Shown here: one piece after another, positions 1 to 7,293 of the stretch
Layout of the letters: the number at the start of each line of letters is the position of its first letter
Numbering within the stretch: position 1 is the stretch's first letter
Assembly (NCBI GenBank): GCA_964469165.1
Contig: CAYXXZ010000066.1
Span: 1-17,013, forward strand
Direction: 5' to 3'
Length of the DNA: 17,013 nt
Origin: CAYXXZ01 sp964469165
GTDB taxonomy: Bacteria; Pseudomonadota; Gammaproteobacteria; Pseudomonadales; Porticoccaceae
The notes under the pieces: generated by a model
What the model saw: the letters and a program-made list of their open reading frames with translations, nothing else
The model's database searches: none
What the model was told of the DNA's origin: nothing
Position numbers and translations under genes: made by a program

Positions 1-590
1 TTTTCGTCCGCCATGGTCAGACGCCGGCAAATGTCGAGCGCGTCTGGCACGGCAGTACCGATACCCCCCTGACGGAGCTTGGCCATGCCCAGGCTCGCAA
101 GTTGAGCGGTTATTTCCACAACGTGATGAAGCCCGACGTGGTCTTCGCAAGCCCCCTGCAGCGGGCGCGCAACACCGCGGAGGCACTTGCCTCGCGGCAC
201 GATCTGGAGGTCAATCTCGATCCCCGGCTCCAGGAACTTTGCCTCGGCGATTGGGAAGGTCTTCATTTCGACGACATCAACAGTGGCCACGACAAGGAGG
301 GGCGCCTCTACAGCGACCCGGATTTTGCCCCGCCCGGCGGCGAGTCACAGCGCATGGTGCGCGATCGCATGGTCGCGGTAATCGAGGAAGTGCTCAATGC
401 TCATCGCGGCCGAAATATCGTGGTGGTGTCTCACGGGGTGGCGATCGGCGTCACCCTTTCCCACTTTTTGCACAGCGATACCACGCGCTGGCTTCAGTAC
501 AACCACCAGAACACCGCGTTTTCTGAACTCTGTCCACGCGAGAAGAAACTGATCTATTTTAATAGAACGGATCATTATGATTGGGTTTGA
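1..590 (+). CDS. Histidine phosphatase family protein (5' end outside window)
   Basis: This is the 3' part of a phosphoglycerate-mutase-like phosphatase (histidine phosphatase superfamily, branch 1). The frame is open from base 3, and its first codons read FVRHGQT, the RHG motif whose His (bases 12-14) carries the phosphate in this family. The second catalytic His lies in VVVSHGVAIG near the C-terminus, and the region around ELCLGDWEG matches the family's acid-containing segment. The true start must therefore lie just upstream of the window, because starting at the TTG at base 102 would delete the catalytic RHG. The substrate cannot be told from sequence; cobalamin (CobC-like), GpmB-like and broad-specificity members look alike at this level. 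The gene ends with TGA at 590 and is followed by a 356-nt non-coding gap with no clear intrinsic terminator directly after the stop. Confidence 0.88.
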   Translation, partial: FVRHGQTPANVERVWHGSTDTPLTELGHAQARKLSGYFHNVMKPDVVFASPLQRARNTAEALASRHDLEVNLDPRLQELCLGDWEGLHFDDINSGHDKEGRLYSDPDFAPPGGESQRMVRDRMVAVIEEVLNAHRGRNIVVVSHGVAIGVTLSHFLHSDTTRWLQYNHQNTAFSELCPREKKLIYFNRTDHYDWV

Positions 591-946
591 TGCGAAGGGC
601 GCTTTATTCCCGTAAGCTTTAAGCAGGAGCATTGGAAGAGCTGGGTTCTGCCAAAGCTTAACAGCTTATAGCTCAACGGCAGCCCGTAGCGCTTATGAGT
701 ACGATGTATGGCACTCTGTATCCCGGCCTCTGCGCCGGGGCAGGCTTCCAAGACACGCCGAGATCCCCTCCCTGGGGGCTCGACAGCGCCATCCCTGGCG
801 CTGACGGTCTTGGAAGCCTGCCCCGGCACAGAGGCCTCACAACGGCACCCATCCGTAATCAAGGGCCCAGCCGTTCGATGAAGGCATTGATTAAGCGTCG
901 GACGTCAAGCATCAGACGTCATTCCACATGAAAGGAGAGTTTCCCC
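591..946. other. Non-coding gap between histidine phosphatase and fadE
   Basis: No credible gene is present in these 356 nt. They hold an 8-nt inverted repeat TAAGCTTT (613-620) / AAAGCTTA (653-660), the large nested palindrome at 725-836, and two copies of the hexamer palindrome GACGTC (901-906 and 915-920) just before the fadE ribosome binding site. The sequence CCGTAAGCTTTAAGCA at 610-625 recurs with one base missing at 11169-11183 in another intergenic region, which suggests an interspersed repeat. I saw no match to the E. coli FadR operator consensus. Confidence 0.6.
725..836. repeat. Nested palindromic element upstream of fadE
   Basis: Two 30-nt arms (725-754 and 807-836) are reverse complements with a single mismatch (29/30). 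The 52-nt interior contains a perfect 7-bp hairpin, CAGCGCC (784-790) with GGCGCTG (797-803) around loop ATCCCT, and a smaller one, CCCC (765-768) with GGGG (775-778) around a TCCCT-containing loop. As single strands the segment would fold as a long stem carrying two hairpins, a cruciform or multi-branch shape. Weaker complementarity may extend outward to about 700 and 860. The form resembles a REP/MITE-like intergenic repeat; no transposase or clear target duplication is visible. Confidence 0.75.
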
Positions 947-3361
947 ATGACTGGATTTATCGTTCTCTGTATCGCCCTGCTGGCTCTGGCCTATTTCAAG
1001 GCGAGCCTCTTTGCTTCCGCAATGGCGCTGGGGGCGATATTTCTCGTTCTGCTCATCGCCGATCAGCCTCTGTGGGTGGTCCTGCTCAACATCGTTCTGG
1101 TACTGGCGTTTGCCGGTCTGGCGCATACGCCGACGCGGACACAATGGGTGTCCCGCCCCTTTTTCCAATGGTTCAAGAAAATCGCGCCGAAAATGTCGGA
1201 CACGGAGCGCGAGGCCCTGGAGGCGGGAACCGTGTGGTGGGACGCGGAGCTGTTTTCCGGCAATCCCGACTGGAACCGGTTGCTCACCGCGCCGCCACCG
1301 ACACTGCGGGAAGATGAGCAGGCCTTTCTCGACGGCCCTGTGGCGCAACTTTGCGCCATGCTCGACGACTGGGACATCCAGCAGCGCGGCGATCTTCCCG
1401 AAGAAGCCTGGGACTTTTTGCGCGAACACCGTTTTTTCAGCCTGATCATCGACAAGAAGTACGGCGGCCTGGGGTTTACACCCTGTGGCAACTCCGCCGT
1501 GGTAAGCCGGATCGCAAGCTGCAATCTCACCGCCGCGATCACCGTCATGGTGCCCAACTCCCTCGGGCCTGGAGAACTGTTGCGCGATTTCGGTACCCAG
1601 GCCCAGCAGGATCACTACCTGCCGCGGCTCGCCAGCGGCGAGGATATTCCCTGTTTCGCGCTCACTGGCCCCTCGGCCGGATCGGACGCGGCGTCCATGC
1701 CTGATCGCGGCATCGTCTGCAAAGGCGAATGGCAGGGCGAGGAGGTGCTCGGTCTGCGGGTCAGCTGGAACAAACGCTATATCACCCTGGCGCCGGTCGC
1801 CACGGTACTCGGCCTCGCCTTTCGCACCTACGATCCGGATCAGCTGCTCGGCGATCAGGAAGAGCTCGGCATCACCTGTGCACTGATTCCGACCTCCACG
1901 CCTGGCGTGATCACGGGCCACCGCCACTACCCGGTCGGCGCCGTATTCATGAACGGACCCACCCAGGGCGAAGATGTGTTCATTCCCATGGATTACGTCA
2001 TCGGCGGCCAGGAGCGCATCGGTCAGGGCTGGCGCATGCTGATGCATAGCCTGGCCGCGGGCCGCGGCATTTCACTGCCGGCGCTGGGCACCGCGGGCAC
2101 CAAACTGAGTGCGCGCTTCAGCGGTGAGTATGCCCGCATTCGCAAGCAGTTCGGCATGCCCATCGCTTATTTCGAAGGCATCGAGGAGCGCCTGGCACGC
2201 ATGGCGGGAGAGGCCTACCGGGTGGATGCCGCGCGTCGCCTCACCCTGAGCGCCCTGATGCTCGATGAAAAGCCCGGCGTGCTTTCCGCGATCCTCAAGT
2301 ATCACGCCACCGAGGTGAACCGCAAAAGTGTCAACGACGCCATGGACATCCACGGCGGCAAGGGCATCATCACCGGGCCCGGCAACTACCTGGCGTCGCT
2401 CTATCAATCCCTGCCCATCGCCATCACCGTGGAAGGCGCGAATATTCTCACCCGCAGCCTCATCATTTTTGGCCAGGGCGCGATACGCAACCATCCGTAT
2501 CTTCAACAGGAAATGCAGCTCGCGGGCGAGGAGCAAAGCAGCGAGGTGGTGGAGCGCTTCGACCGCGTGCTGTTTGCCCACATCGGCTTTGTCATCAACA
2601 ATTTTGCCCGCGCCTTCGTGTTCGGCATCACCGGTGCACGGCTGATCACCGCGCCGGTAACGGATAAAACCACTGCCCACTACTACCGCCAGCTGACGCG
2701 CCTGTCCAGCGCCTTTGCCTTCGTTTCCGACATGGTACTGCTGTCGCTGGGCGGTGCCTTCAAGTTCAAGGAGAAGATCTCGGGCCGTCTGGCAGATGTT
2801 CTGACCCACCTCTACCTGGCATCGGCGGTACTCAAGCTCTACGAGGACAACGGGCGCCCCAGGGAAGATCACCCACTGTTGCACTGGGGCATGCGCGACA
2901 GCCTGTTCCAGGCCCAGAATGCCTTGATCAACACTCTGCGCAACTTCCCCAATCCCTGGCTGGGCAAGCTCATTCAATGGTTGATCTTCCCTCTCGGACG
3001 CCCTTACAAGGAGCCGTCCGACAAGCTCGGCAAATACGCCGCACGAATTCTCTACACGCCCGGCCCCGCGCGTCAGCGCTTGTTTGACGACCTCTATGAG
3101 TGCTCCGTCGACTGTCCTCCCGGCAAACTCCACCAGGCGTTCGCCGGCATCATCGAATTGGCGGCCGTGGAAAAGGCCATCAAGAAGCAGTTCAGGGAAG
3201 AGTTGAGCATCGACAATTTCGAGCGCCTGGCCACCCAGGCGCAGGAACAGGGGCTGATCACCGCGGAAGACGCCGCGAAGATCAGAGCGGTCTACCCCCT
3301 GGTGCGCGACATCATCAATGTGGATGATTTTCCGCCTGCGGAAGAAACACCGAAGGAGTAA
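947..3361 (+). CDS. fadE: Acyl-CoA dehydrogenase FadE
   Basis: This enzyme catalyses the first step of fatty acid beta-oxidation, FAD-dependent alpha,beta-dehydrogenation of acyl-CoA to trans-2-enoyl-CoA. At 804 residues it is close to E. coli FadE (about 814). Residues 1-60 form two or so hydrophobic helices, which suggests membrane association, and the acyl-CoA dehydrogenase core and the FadE-specific C-terminal domain follow. Visible landmarks are the substrate/FAD region ALTGPSAGSDAAS, the segment YARIRKQFGMPI, DIHGGKGI, and TVEGAN, where Glu496 is the expected catalytic base by comparison with FadE. ATG 947 is preceded by AAAGGAG at 931-937, a good ribosome binding site. The gene appears monocistronic and ends at a terminator shared with the convergent gene. 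Two GACGTC palindromes lie 27-46 nt upstream; their role is unknown. Confidence 0.96.
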   Translation: MTGFIVLCIALLALAYFKASLFASAMALGAIFLVLLIADQPLWVVLLNIVLVLAFAGLAHTPTRTQWVSRPFFQWFKKIAPKMSDTEREALEAGTVWWDAELFSGNPDWNRLLTAPPPTLREDEQAFLDGPVAQLCAMLDDWDIQQRGDLPEEAWDFLREHRFFSLIIDKKYGGLGFTPCGNSAVVSRIASCNLTAAITVMVPNSLGPGELLRDFGTQAQQDHYLPRLASGEDIPCFALTGPSAGSDAASMPDRGIVCKGEWQGEEVLGLRVSWNKRYITLAPVATVLGLAFRTYDPDQLLGDQEELGITCALIPTSTPGVITGHRHYPVGAVFMNGPTQGEDVFIPMDYVIGGQERIGQGWRMLMHSLAAGRGISLPALGTAGTKLSARFSGEYARIRKQFGMPIAYFEGIEERLARMAGEAYRVDAARRLTLSALMLDEKPGVLSAILKYHATEVNRKSVNDAMDIHGGKGIITGPGNYLASLYQSLPIAITVEGANILTRSLIIFGQGAIRNHPYLQQEMQLAGEEQSSEVVERFDRVLFAHIGFVINNFARAFVFGITGARLITAPVTDKTTAHYYRQLTRLSSAFAFVSDMVLLSLGGAFKFKEKISGRLADVLTHLYLASAVLKLYEDNGRPREDHPLLHWGMRDSLFQAQNALINTLRNFPNPWLGKLIQWLIFPLGRPYKEPSDKLGKYAARILYTPGPARQRLFDDLYECSVDCPPGKLHQAFAGIIELAAVEKAIKKQFREELSIDNFERLATQAQEQGLITAEDAAKIRAVYPLVRDIINVDDFPPAEETPKE

Positions 3362-3368
3362 CCAAAGG

Positions 3369-3386
3369 AGCCGGGCTCGCCCGGCT
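3369..3386. terminator. Bidirectional hairpin between fadE and methyltransferase-like gene
   Basis: AGCCGGGC and GCCCGGCT form a perfect 8-bp GC-rich inverted repeat around two bases, located 7 nt after the fadE stop and 4 nt before the stop of the convergent gene. On the minus strand it is followed by CCTTTGGTT, a weak T-rich tract, and no long T-run follows on the plus strand. The position between two converging stops fits a shared terminator, though its strength is uncertain. Confidence 0.7.
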
Positions 3387-3390
3387 GCTC

Positions 3391-4002
3391 TCAACCTTTG
3401 TGGAGCAGAATCTCCAGGCGGCCGTCCTCGCGCAATACACCCTGGCGCACGGCGATGCCCTGGGTGGCGCCATTGATGACGGACTGGCTGTGGCGATGGG
3501 GAAGTTCGCCCCTGCCCTGGCTCTGGGTCGACAGCAGCTCGCTGTTGATGATGCCGTAGGTCTGCTCGTGCAGCGGTGTGCCCTTGTTGAGCACGGCAAA
3601 GCCGTGGCCGCGAAAACGCGTACTGAGGTGAGGTGCCAGCGCCTGCAGAAAAAGCCCCAACACCCTGGGCTCGAGATAATTGAACATATCCCAGAACAGG
3701 CAGATATCGACCTGGGTCCCGGACAGTTGTCGCAAGGCCGCCTTGAACATCTCGAGAATCTGCTCGTCCCCGATATCCTCAGCATTTTCGATCTTATTGT
3801 TTATCTGAATAAAATCTTCTTTTATATCAATGACAACCAATCGACAGTTAAACTGGCTCAGAAACTTTATCGTGTCGCCATTGGCGGGGCCGAACTCGGC
3901 GACCCGAATCGGAGTGCCCTCTTCCAGTTGTTTCAGGTCAAACAGATCCGGCAGCAGGCGGCTGTTGAAACAGCTGGGCTGAATGGCAGGCTTTGAGAGC
4001 AT
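3391..4002 (-). CDS. SAM-dependent methyltransferase-like protein, next to bactofilin
   Basis: The product (203 residues from ATG 4002) looks like a class I Rossmann-fold methyltransferase. VAEFGPANGD resembles motif I, followed by a strand ending in an acidic residue (RLVVIDI), and then DICLFWDMFNYLEP at the place of motif IV. The glycine pattern is not the canonical ExGxGxG, so cofactor binding is inferred and the substrate is unknown. The start is uncertain: ATG 4002 and GTG 4041 (13 residues longer) both lack a good ribosome binding site. The frame is the same as that of the upstream bactofilin and is open right up to the bactofilin TGA (4057-4059), so translational coupling or rare readthrough is possible. 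The two genes are probably cotranscribed, and the methyltransferase-like gene ends at a hairpin shared with fadE. Confidence 0.7.
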   Translation of the reverse strand: MLSKPAIQPSCFNSRLLPDLFDLKQLEEGTPIRVAEFGPANGDTIKFLSQFNCRLVVIDIKEDFIQINNKIENAEDIGDEQILEMFKAALRQLSGTQVDICLFWDMFNYLEPRVLGLFLQALAPHLSTRFRGHGFAVLNKGTPLHEQTYGIINSELLSTQSQGRGELPHRHSQSVINGATQGIAVRQGVLREDGRLEILLHKG

Positions 4003-4056
4003 ATTGTCGTCGGAAGCGCGCGGCGCCGCTGGCAGCGGCACCGCGTCGGCATTTTG

Positions 4057-4590
4057 TCAGAGGCGCTTTACTACAGCGGAGGTATCCGGAGCTTCGCTCA
4101 GAATGGGCTTGGGGGCCTTGCTGGTGTTGAGATCGCCAATGGGGAGCTCCCCAGACGTGCCCACCGCAGGGCCCATGTCGATGCTGCCCTTGAAGCGGCC
4201 GCCGTCTTCAAGAATCACTCGCGGTGCGAGAATATTGCCGCGCACATTGCCGGATTTGCTGATCACCACCTTTTCCTTGGCAACCACGTCGCCATCGACA
4301 AGCCCGTCGATCTTGACATTTTTTGCATTGATGTTGGCGTGAACCCGACCCGATGGACCGACGATCAATTCGTTGTCCTTGAGCGTGATGGTGCCTTCGA
4401 CCTCACCTTCGATGACCAGGTTTTCATCGCTGATGATCTCGCCCAGAATTTTTACCGTAGAACCTATCATGGCTGTCGTTCTCGTCGTTGGCGTTGATGT
4501 TTGCTGGGTAACCGGTTTGACCGGTTCCTGCACCGGAACCTCGGGAGTGGGTTCAGGTGCTTTCTTTTTGGAGCTTAGTCTGTCAAACAT
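4057..4590 (-). CDS. Bactofilin family cytoskeletal protein
   Basis: The 177-residue product has the bactofilin layout: a Pro/Thr-rich flexible N-terminal tail (about 1-40), a central domain of about 100 residues (about 41-138) with short repeated beta-rungs such as KILGEIISDENLVIEGEVEGTI-type and NVKIDGLVDGDVVA-type segments, and a disordered C-terminal tail. Bactofilins polymerise without nucleotide into filaments that organise cell-wall or envelope enzymes. I chose ATG 4590 (MFDRLSSKKK) because the longer open frame up to 4656 adds residues that do not look bactofilin-like, and GGCGGAA lies at a suitable distance upstream. There is no transmembrane segment. The downstream methyltransferase-like gene lies in the same frame. 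Upstream, slyD ends 126 nt away with no visible terminator in between, so transcription from slyD may continue. Confidence 0.9.
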   Translation of the reverse strand: MFDRLSSKKKAPEPTPEVPVQEPVKPVTQQTSTPTTRTTAMIGSTVKILGEIISDENLVIEGEVEGTITLKDNELIVGPSGRVHANINAKNVKIDGLVDGDVVAKEKVVISKSGNVRGNILAPRVILEDGGRFKGSIDMGPAVGTSGELPIGDLNTSKAPKPILSEAPDTSAVVKRL

Positions 4591-4716
4591 TTTGCTATTC
4601 CGCCGAATTGTCACATATTGAAGAGCGCTGCGGGATACGTACACATGCCCCATCACGCAAAACCGGTGAAAAGGTCGTCAATGGTACTGCATGGGCCGAG
4701 CGCCAGGCAATGAAAA

Positions 4717-5199
4717 TCAATGGTGGTGGCCGCCCGCGCCATGCGCGTGACCGTGGGCGATCTCCTCTGCGGAGGCCTCTCTTATGTCGTCGATGTGAAC
4801 TTCGAAGTCGAGCGCGCGCCCCGCCAGAGGGTGGTTGGTGTCGACATCGACATTGAAGCGCCCGACCTTGATGACGGTGGCATCCCGCAGGCCCTGCGCG
4901 GTGTTGATCTTGACCGTCTTGCCGGGGGCGAGCTTGCTTTTGCCGGCAAGGTGCTTGATGGGAACCCGCTGAATGGCATCAGCGACCCGTTCACCGTAGG
5001 CGTCCCGCGCCTCCAGGGTGACGTTTACCTGCTCGCCCGCGCTCTTGCCCAGCATTGCCGCCTCGAGCGCCGGGAGAATGTTGCGATGTCCCACCAGAAA
5101 AGCCACCGGCTCGGCCTTGTCGGAAGACTCGGAAAAATCACCCTCCGCGGTACTGAGGGTGTAATGGAAAAGTACGACCTTGTCTTTTTCTACGATCAT
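4717..5199 (-). CDS. slyD: FKBP-type peptidyl-prolyl cis-trans isomerase SlyD
   Basis: This 160-residue cytoplasmic chaperone and prolyl isomerase has the SlyD architecture: an FKBP half (MIVEKDKVVLFHYTL, then FLVGHRNILPALEAAMLG), an inserted IF chaperone domain entered after DAYGERVADAIQRVP, and the returning FKBP strand NHPLAGRALDFEVHI. The tail GHAHGAGGHHH is a short His-rich metal-binding stretch, shorter than the E. coli SlyD tail but of the same kind, which in E. coli binds Ni for hydrogenase maturation. The short tail suggests a reduced metal role, which is inference. ATG 5199 has only a weak ribosome binding site. A strong intrinsic terminator ends only 20 nt upstream of the start, leaving almost no room for a separate promoter there. 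Confidence 0.93.
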   Translation of the reverse strand: MIVEKDKVVLFHYTLSTAEGDFSESSDKAEPVAFLVGHRNILPALEAAMLGKSAGEQVNVTLEARDAYGERVADAIQRVPIKHLAGKSKLAPGKTVKINTAQGLRDATVIKVGRFNVDVDTNHPLAGRALDFEVHIDDIREASAEEIAHGHAHGAGGHHH

Positions 5200-5219
5200 C
5201 GGATATGCATACCTGAATC

Positions 5220-5251
5220 AAAAAAGCGGCACGGGAGCATACCCGCGCCGC
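5220..5251 (-). terminator. Rho-independent terminator after the CsgG-like gene
   Basis: Read on the minus strand, the 10-nt arm GCGGCGCGGG (5251-5242) pairs with CCCGTGCCGC (5235-5226), with one G-T wobble, around a 6-nt loop, and is followed directly by six T residues (5225-5220). This is a textbook intrinsic terminator. It lies 20 nt past the stop of the CsgG-like gene and 20 nt before the slyD start codon. Confidence 0.9.
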
Positions 5252-5271
5252 CACACTTTGCAAGCCTCCGG

Positions 5272-6093
5272 TCAGTCAGAGACGCCGAGCCGGCCACCTC
5301 TGCCGAGGCCACCCTCTACGGTCTGTGCCTGGTAATTGCGCAAGGCCCGCACCATTTGGTTGTACGAATCGGCAAAGGCCGCAGTGATCACCTTGCCCTC
5401 CGGCGTGTTGGTGAAGCCGCCCGCAGCGCCACCGCCCCTGCTGCCGAACAGTGCGCCGCCAATGCTGAGATCCATATTCTGCGCGCTGCCCTGGGCCGCC
5501 GCAATCTGTACCGATGAACGATTGTCTATCAGCAGCAACGTGGTGGAAGCCTCGTTCTTCTTGAGGCCGCCCGCCAGGCCTCCGATCACCCGACCGGTGC
5601 CGCCGCCGATGAGCCCACCAATGGCACCGCCAAGGCCGCTGGTGCCCTTTTCGGCGAACTGGATACTGGGGCTCATGGTGTAGTCGGCGGACACCATCTG
5701 GCCCTTGCCGAAGTTGCTGCCCGAACGCAGTTCACCGGAGTCTTCCAGGGCGCGTTCCTGCATGACGTTGGCCATGGCCCTGCCGCGCTCCACCACCACG
5801 AAACAGTTGGACTGCTGGATCATCATGCGCAGCACGGGAATGGTGCTGCCAAGTTGCGGGTAGCGACTGTAATAGATGGACCACCAGTTGGCGCTCTGAT
5901 CTTCCTCCAGCGCCAGGGTGCCGAATGTTTCCGGACAGTGCTCCAGATCACCCGCGGCACCCTGTGAACTGGCTCCGCCCGCACCACCGGTAACGGCGTT
6001 ATCCGAGGAGCCACCTTTTTTGATGCCCGTGATCTGGGCACTCGCGGTACCCACCAGGAGCGACATGAATAATGCGATTCCCAGTCTTTTCAT
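5272..6093 (-). CDS. CsgG/HfaB-like exported protein
   Basis: The 273-residue product starts with a clear signal peptide (MKRLGIALFMSLLVGTASA, cleavage before Gln20). The segment SNCFVVVERGRAMANVMQER (about 96-114), then GQMVSADYTMSPSIQF, resembles the conserved core of the CsgG/HfaB family, outer-membrane assembly proteins for curli or holdfast material. CsgG is a lipoprotein, but here no lipobox Cys follows the signal peptide. A glycine-zipper-like stretch (about 153-177, GGAIGGLIGGG) interrupts the domain, and residues 23-49 and 261-270 are also Gly-rich. ATG 6093 has GGAG at good spacing; the longer frame would bury the signal peptide. The gene is 72 nt downstream of a small exported-protein gene and ends at an intrinsic terminator. 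The family call is by pattern and moderately sure; the function is unknown. Confidence 0.72.
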   Translation of the reverse strand: MKRLGIALFMSLLVGTASAQITGIKKGGSSDNAVTGGAGGASSQGAAGDLEHCPETFGTLALEEDQSANWWSIYYSRYPQLGSTIPVLRMMIQQSNCFVVVERGRAMANVMQERALEDSGELRSGSNFGKGQMVSADYTMSPSIQFAEKGTSGLGGAIGGLIGGGTGRVIGGLAGGLKKNEASTTLLLIDNRSSVQIAAAQGSAQNMDLSIGGALFGSRGGGAAGGFTNTPEGKVITAAFADSYNQMVRALRNYQAQTVEGGLGRGGRLGVSD

Positions 6094-6165
6094 TGTTTGT
6101 TCTCCGCTTGATAGTCCGTGCGTCAATAATGGGGTGCCACATGCCAAAGGGCAGCGGCATCGGTG

Positions 6166-6564
6166 TCAAAGATTATCGCAAACGTGGTGATTGCGATTTT
6201 CCCCGGAATCGGGATCGGCATAGGCTGAATAGTCAGGAATGTCGGGCATGACCTTCAGGGCCATCTCGCCACACTGCCTGAGTTGTTGAATATCCTTGGA
6301 ATCCGTGACTTTCATGGCAAAAGCCACCGCTTTGTCCTGCGCCTTGTCGCGTTCACCATTGGCGCACAGCTGCTGCAAGTCTTTCTCGAGCCGCTGGGCT
6401 TCCTCACCGATGGCGGCCAGCCTGTCCTGATCCAGGTTCTGGAGGCAGATGGCCATTTGCGCCATCCCCTGCATCATCTGATCCATGTTGGTGCCATTCT
6501 GCGCCACGACACTCGTGCTCAGCAACAGGCAAATGGGGGCAATCACGTTCTTTATGATGGGCAT
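6166..6564 (-). CDS. Small exported Cys/Met-containing protein, unknown function
   Basis: I do not recognise this family. The 132-residue product has a signal peptide (1-21, ending SVVA before Gln22), so it is probably periplasmic or secreted. The mature part starts with a Met-rich segment, NMDQMMQGMAQM (26-37), and carries four Cys (40, 67, 98, 129), compatible with two disulfides. The middle is rich in charged residues and predicted by eye to be helical (EEAQRLEKDLQQLC). ATG 6564 is strongly supported by AAGGAG seven bases upstream. The next gene downstream, 72 nt away on the same strand with no terminator between, encodes the CsgG-like exported protein. The two are likely one transcription unit ending at the terminator at 5220-5251, and may act together in the envelope. 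Confidence 0.72.
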   Translation of the reverse strand: MPIIKNVIAPICLLLSTSVVAQNGTNMDQMMQGMAQMAICLQNLDQDRLAAIGEEAQRLEKDLQQLCANGERDKAQDKAVAFAMKVTDSKDIQQLRQCGEMALKVMPDIPDYSAYADPDSGENRNHHVCDNL

Positions 6565-6661
6565 GTCGATCTCCTTGAATCACCTGCACGGCCCGCCTGC
6601 TGTGGCAGAGACCGTATCCACAGGGCATTTGAGCACAGCACCACCGCTTTGCCAAGAGACC

Positions 6662-6749
6662 CGACACTACATCCGAAGGGCTTGGCACCTGCTGCTGCGA
6701 TCAAAACAGACGCCGGTATGGACACGGACCGCGCGGCGGTGTAGTGTCG
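6662..6749. repeat. Short inverted repeat in divergent intergenic region
   Basis: CGACACTACA (6662-6671) and TGTAGTGTCG (6740-6749) are perfect 10-nt reverse complements 68 nt apart in the 219-nt gap between the small exported protein (-) and the DUF1232 gene (+). A TATGAT hexamer at 6761-6766 could be a -10 box for the rightward gene, but I see no matching -35. The pair could be two half-sites of a regulator or a matter of chance. Confidence 0.4.
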
Positions 6750-6783
6750 CCTCCAGTATCTATGATAAAGACCGTCGCCTTTG

Positions 6784-7236
6784 ATGAACATTGAAGCCGA
6801 GTTACCCACGTACCGGATCAATCCCCTCAGGGTAAAGAAAAGTGCAACCTACCGCGCCGCCATGGCCCGTGCCGCAGGGTTGCTGAAAAAGCCCAAAAAG
6901 CTCTCCCGCCTGGCTGACGAAGCCATGCAGCGCGCCAAAAAGCTCAACCCTGCCCCGTTGCGCGATCTCGCCGCAAACCTTGCACTGATGGCGCGCCTGG
7001 TGAAAGCCTACGCACGAGGCGACTATCGCGGTCTGTCCTGGTCGAGCATGGTACTTGCGGTGACCGCCATCATCTATTTCGTGGTGCCCTTCGATCTGAT
7101 TCCAGACTTCATCTACGGCCTGGGTTTTCTCGACGATGCCACCATCCTCGCCTGGACGGTTGCCACCCTGCGCGACGAACTGGTGGATTTTGCCGGCTGG
7201 GAACGGCGCCAGCAACCCGATCCGCAGCCCGCTTGA
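6784..7236 (+). CDS. DUF1232 (YkvA-like) family membrane protein
   Basis: The 150-residue product carries the DUF1232 signature: a hydrophobic stretch running into VVPFDLIPDFIYGLGFLDDA, followed by a second hydrophobic stretch (ILAWTVATL). The N-terminal half is basic and helical (LLKKPKKLSRLADEAMQRAKK) and probably faces the cytoplasm. The family is widespread and has no firmly established biochemical role; in some bacteria members sit beside envelope or stress genes. A TTG at 6781 directly precedes the ATG at 6784; I chose the ATG. The ribosome binding site is weak (AAAGA). The next gene starts 57 nt downstream on the same strand and also encodes a membrane protein, so an operon is plausible. 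Confidence 0.85.
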   Translation: MNIEAELPTYRINPLRVKKSATYRAAMARAAGLLKKPKKLSRLADEAMQRAKKLNPAPLRDLAANLALMARLVKAYARGDYRGLSWSSMVLAVTAIIYFVVPFDLIPDFIYGLGFLDDATILAWTVATLRDELVDFAGWERRQQPDPQPA

Positions 7237-7293
7237 GGCGCGCGCAAGTCCTTCTGTTATCATCCTTTCTCCCCGCGTGTCGAAGGAGAAAAA

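Noticed and set aside
905..2047. A 380-codon open frame on the minus strand, and another at 2072-3394
   Set aside because: Both lie entirely antisense to fadE, whose protein is a clear family match; they have no recognisable domains and come from the high GC content of the opposite strand.
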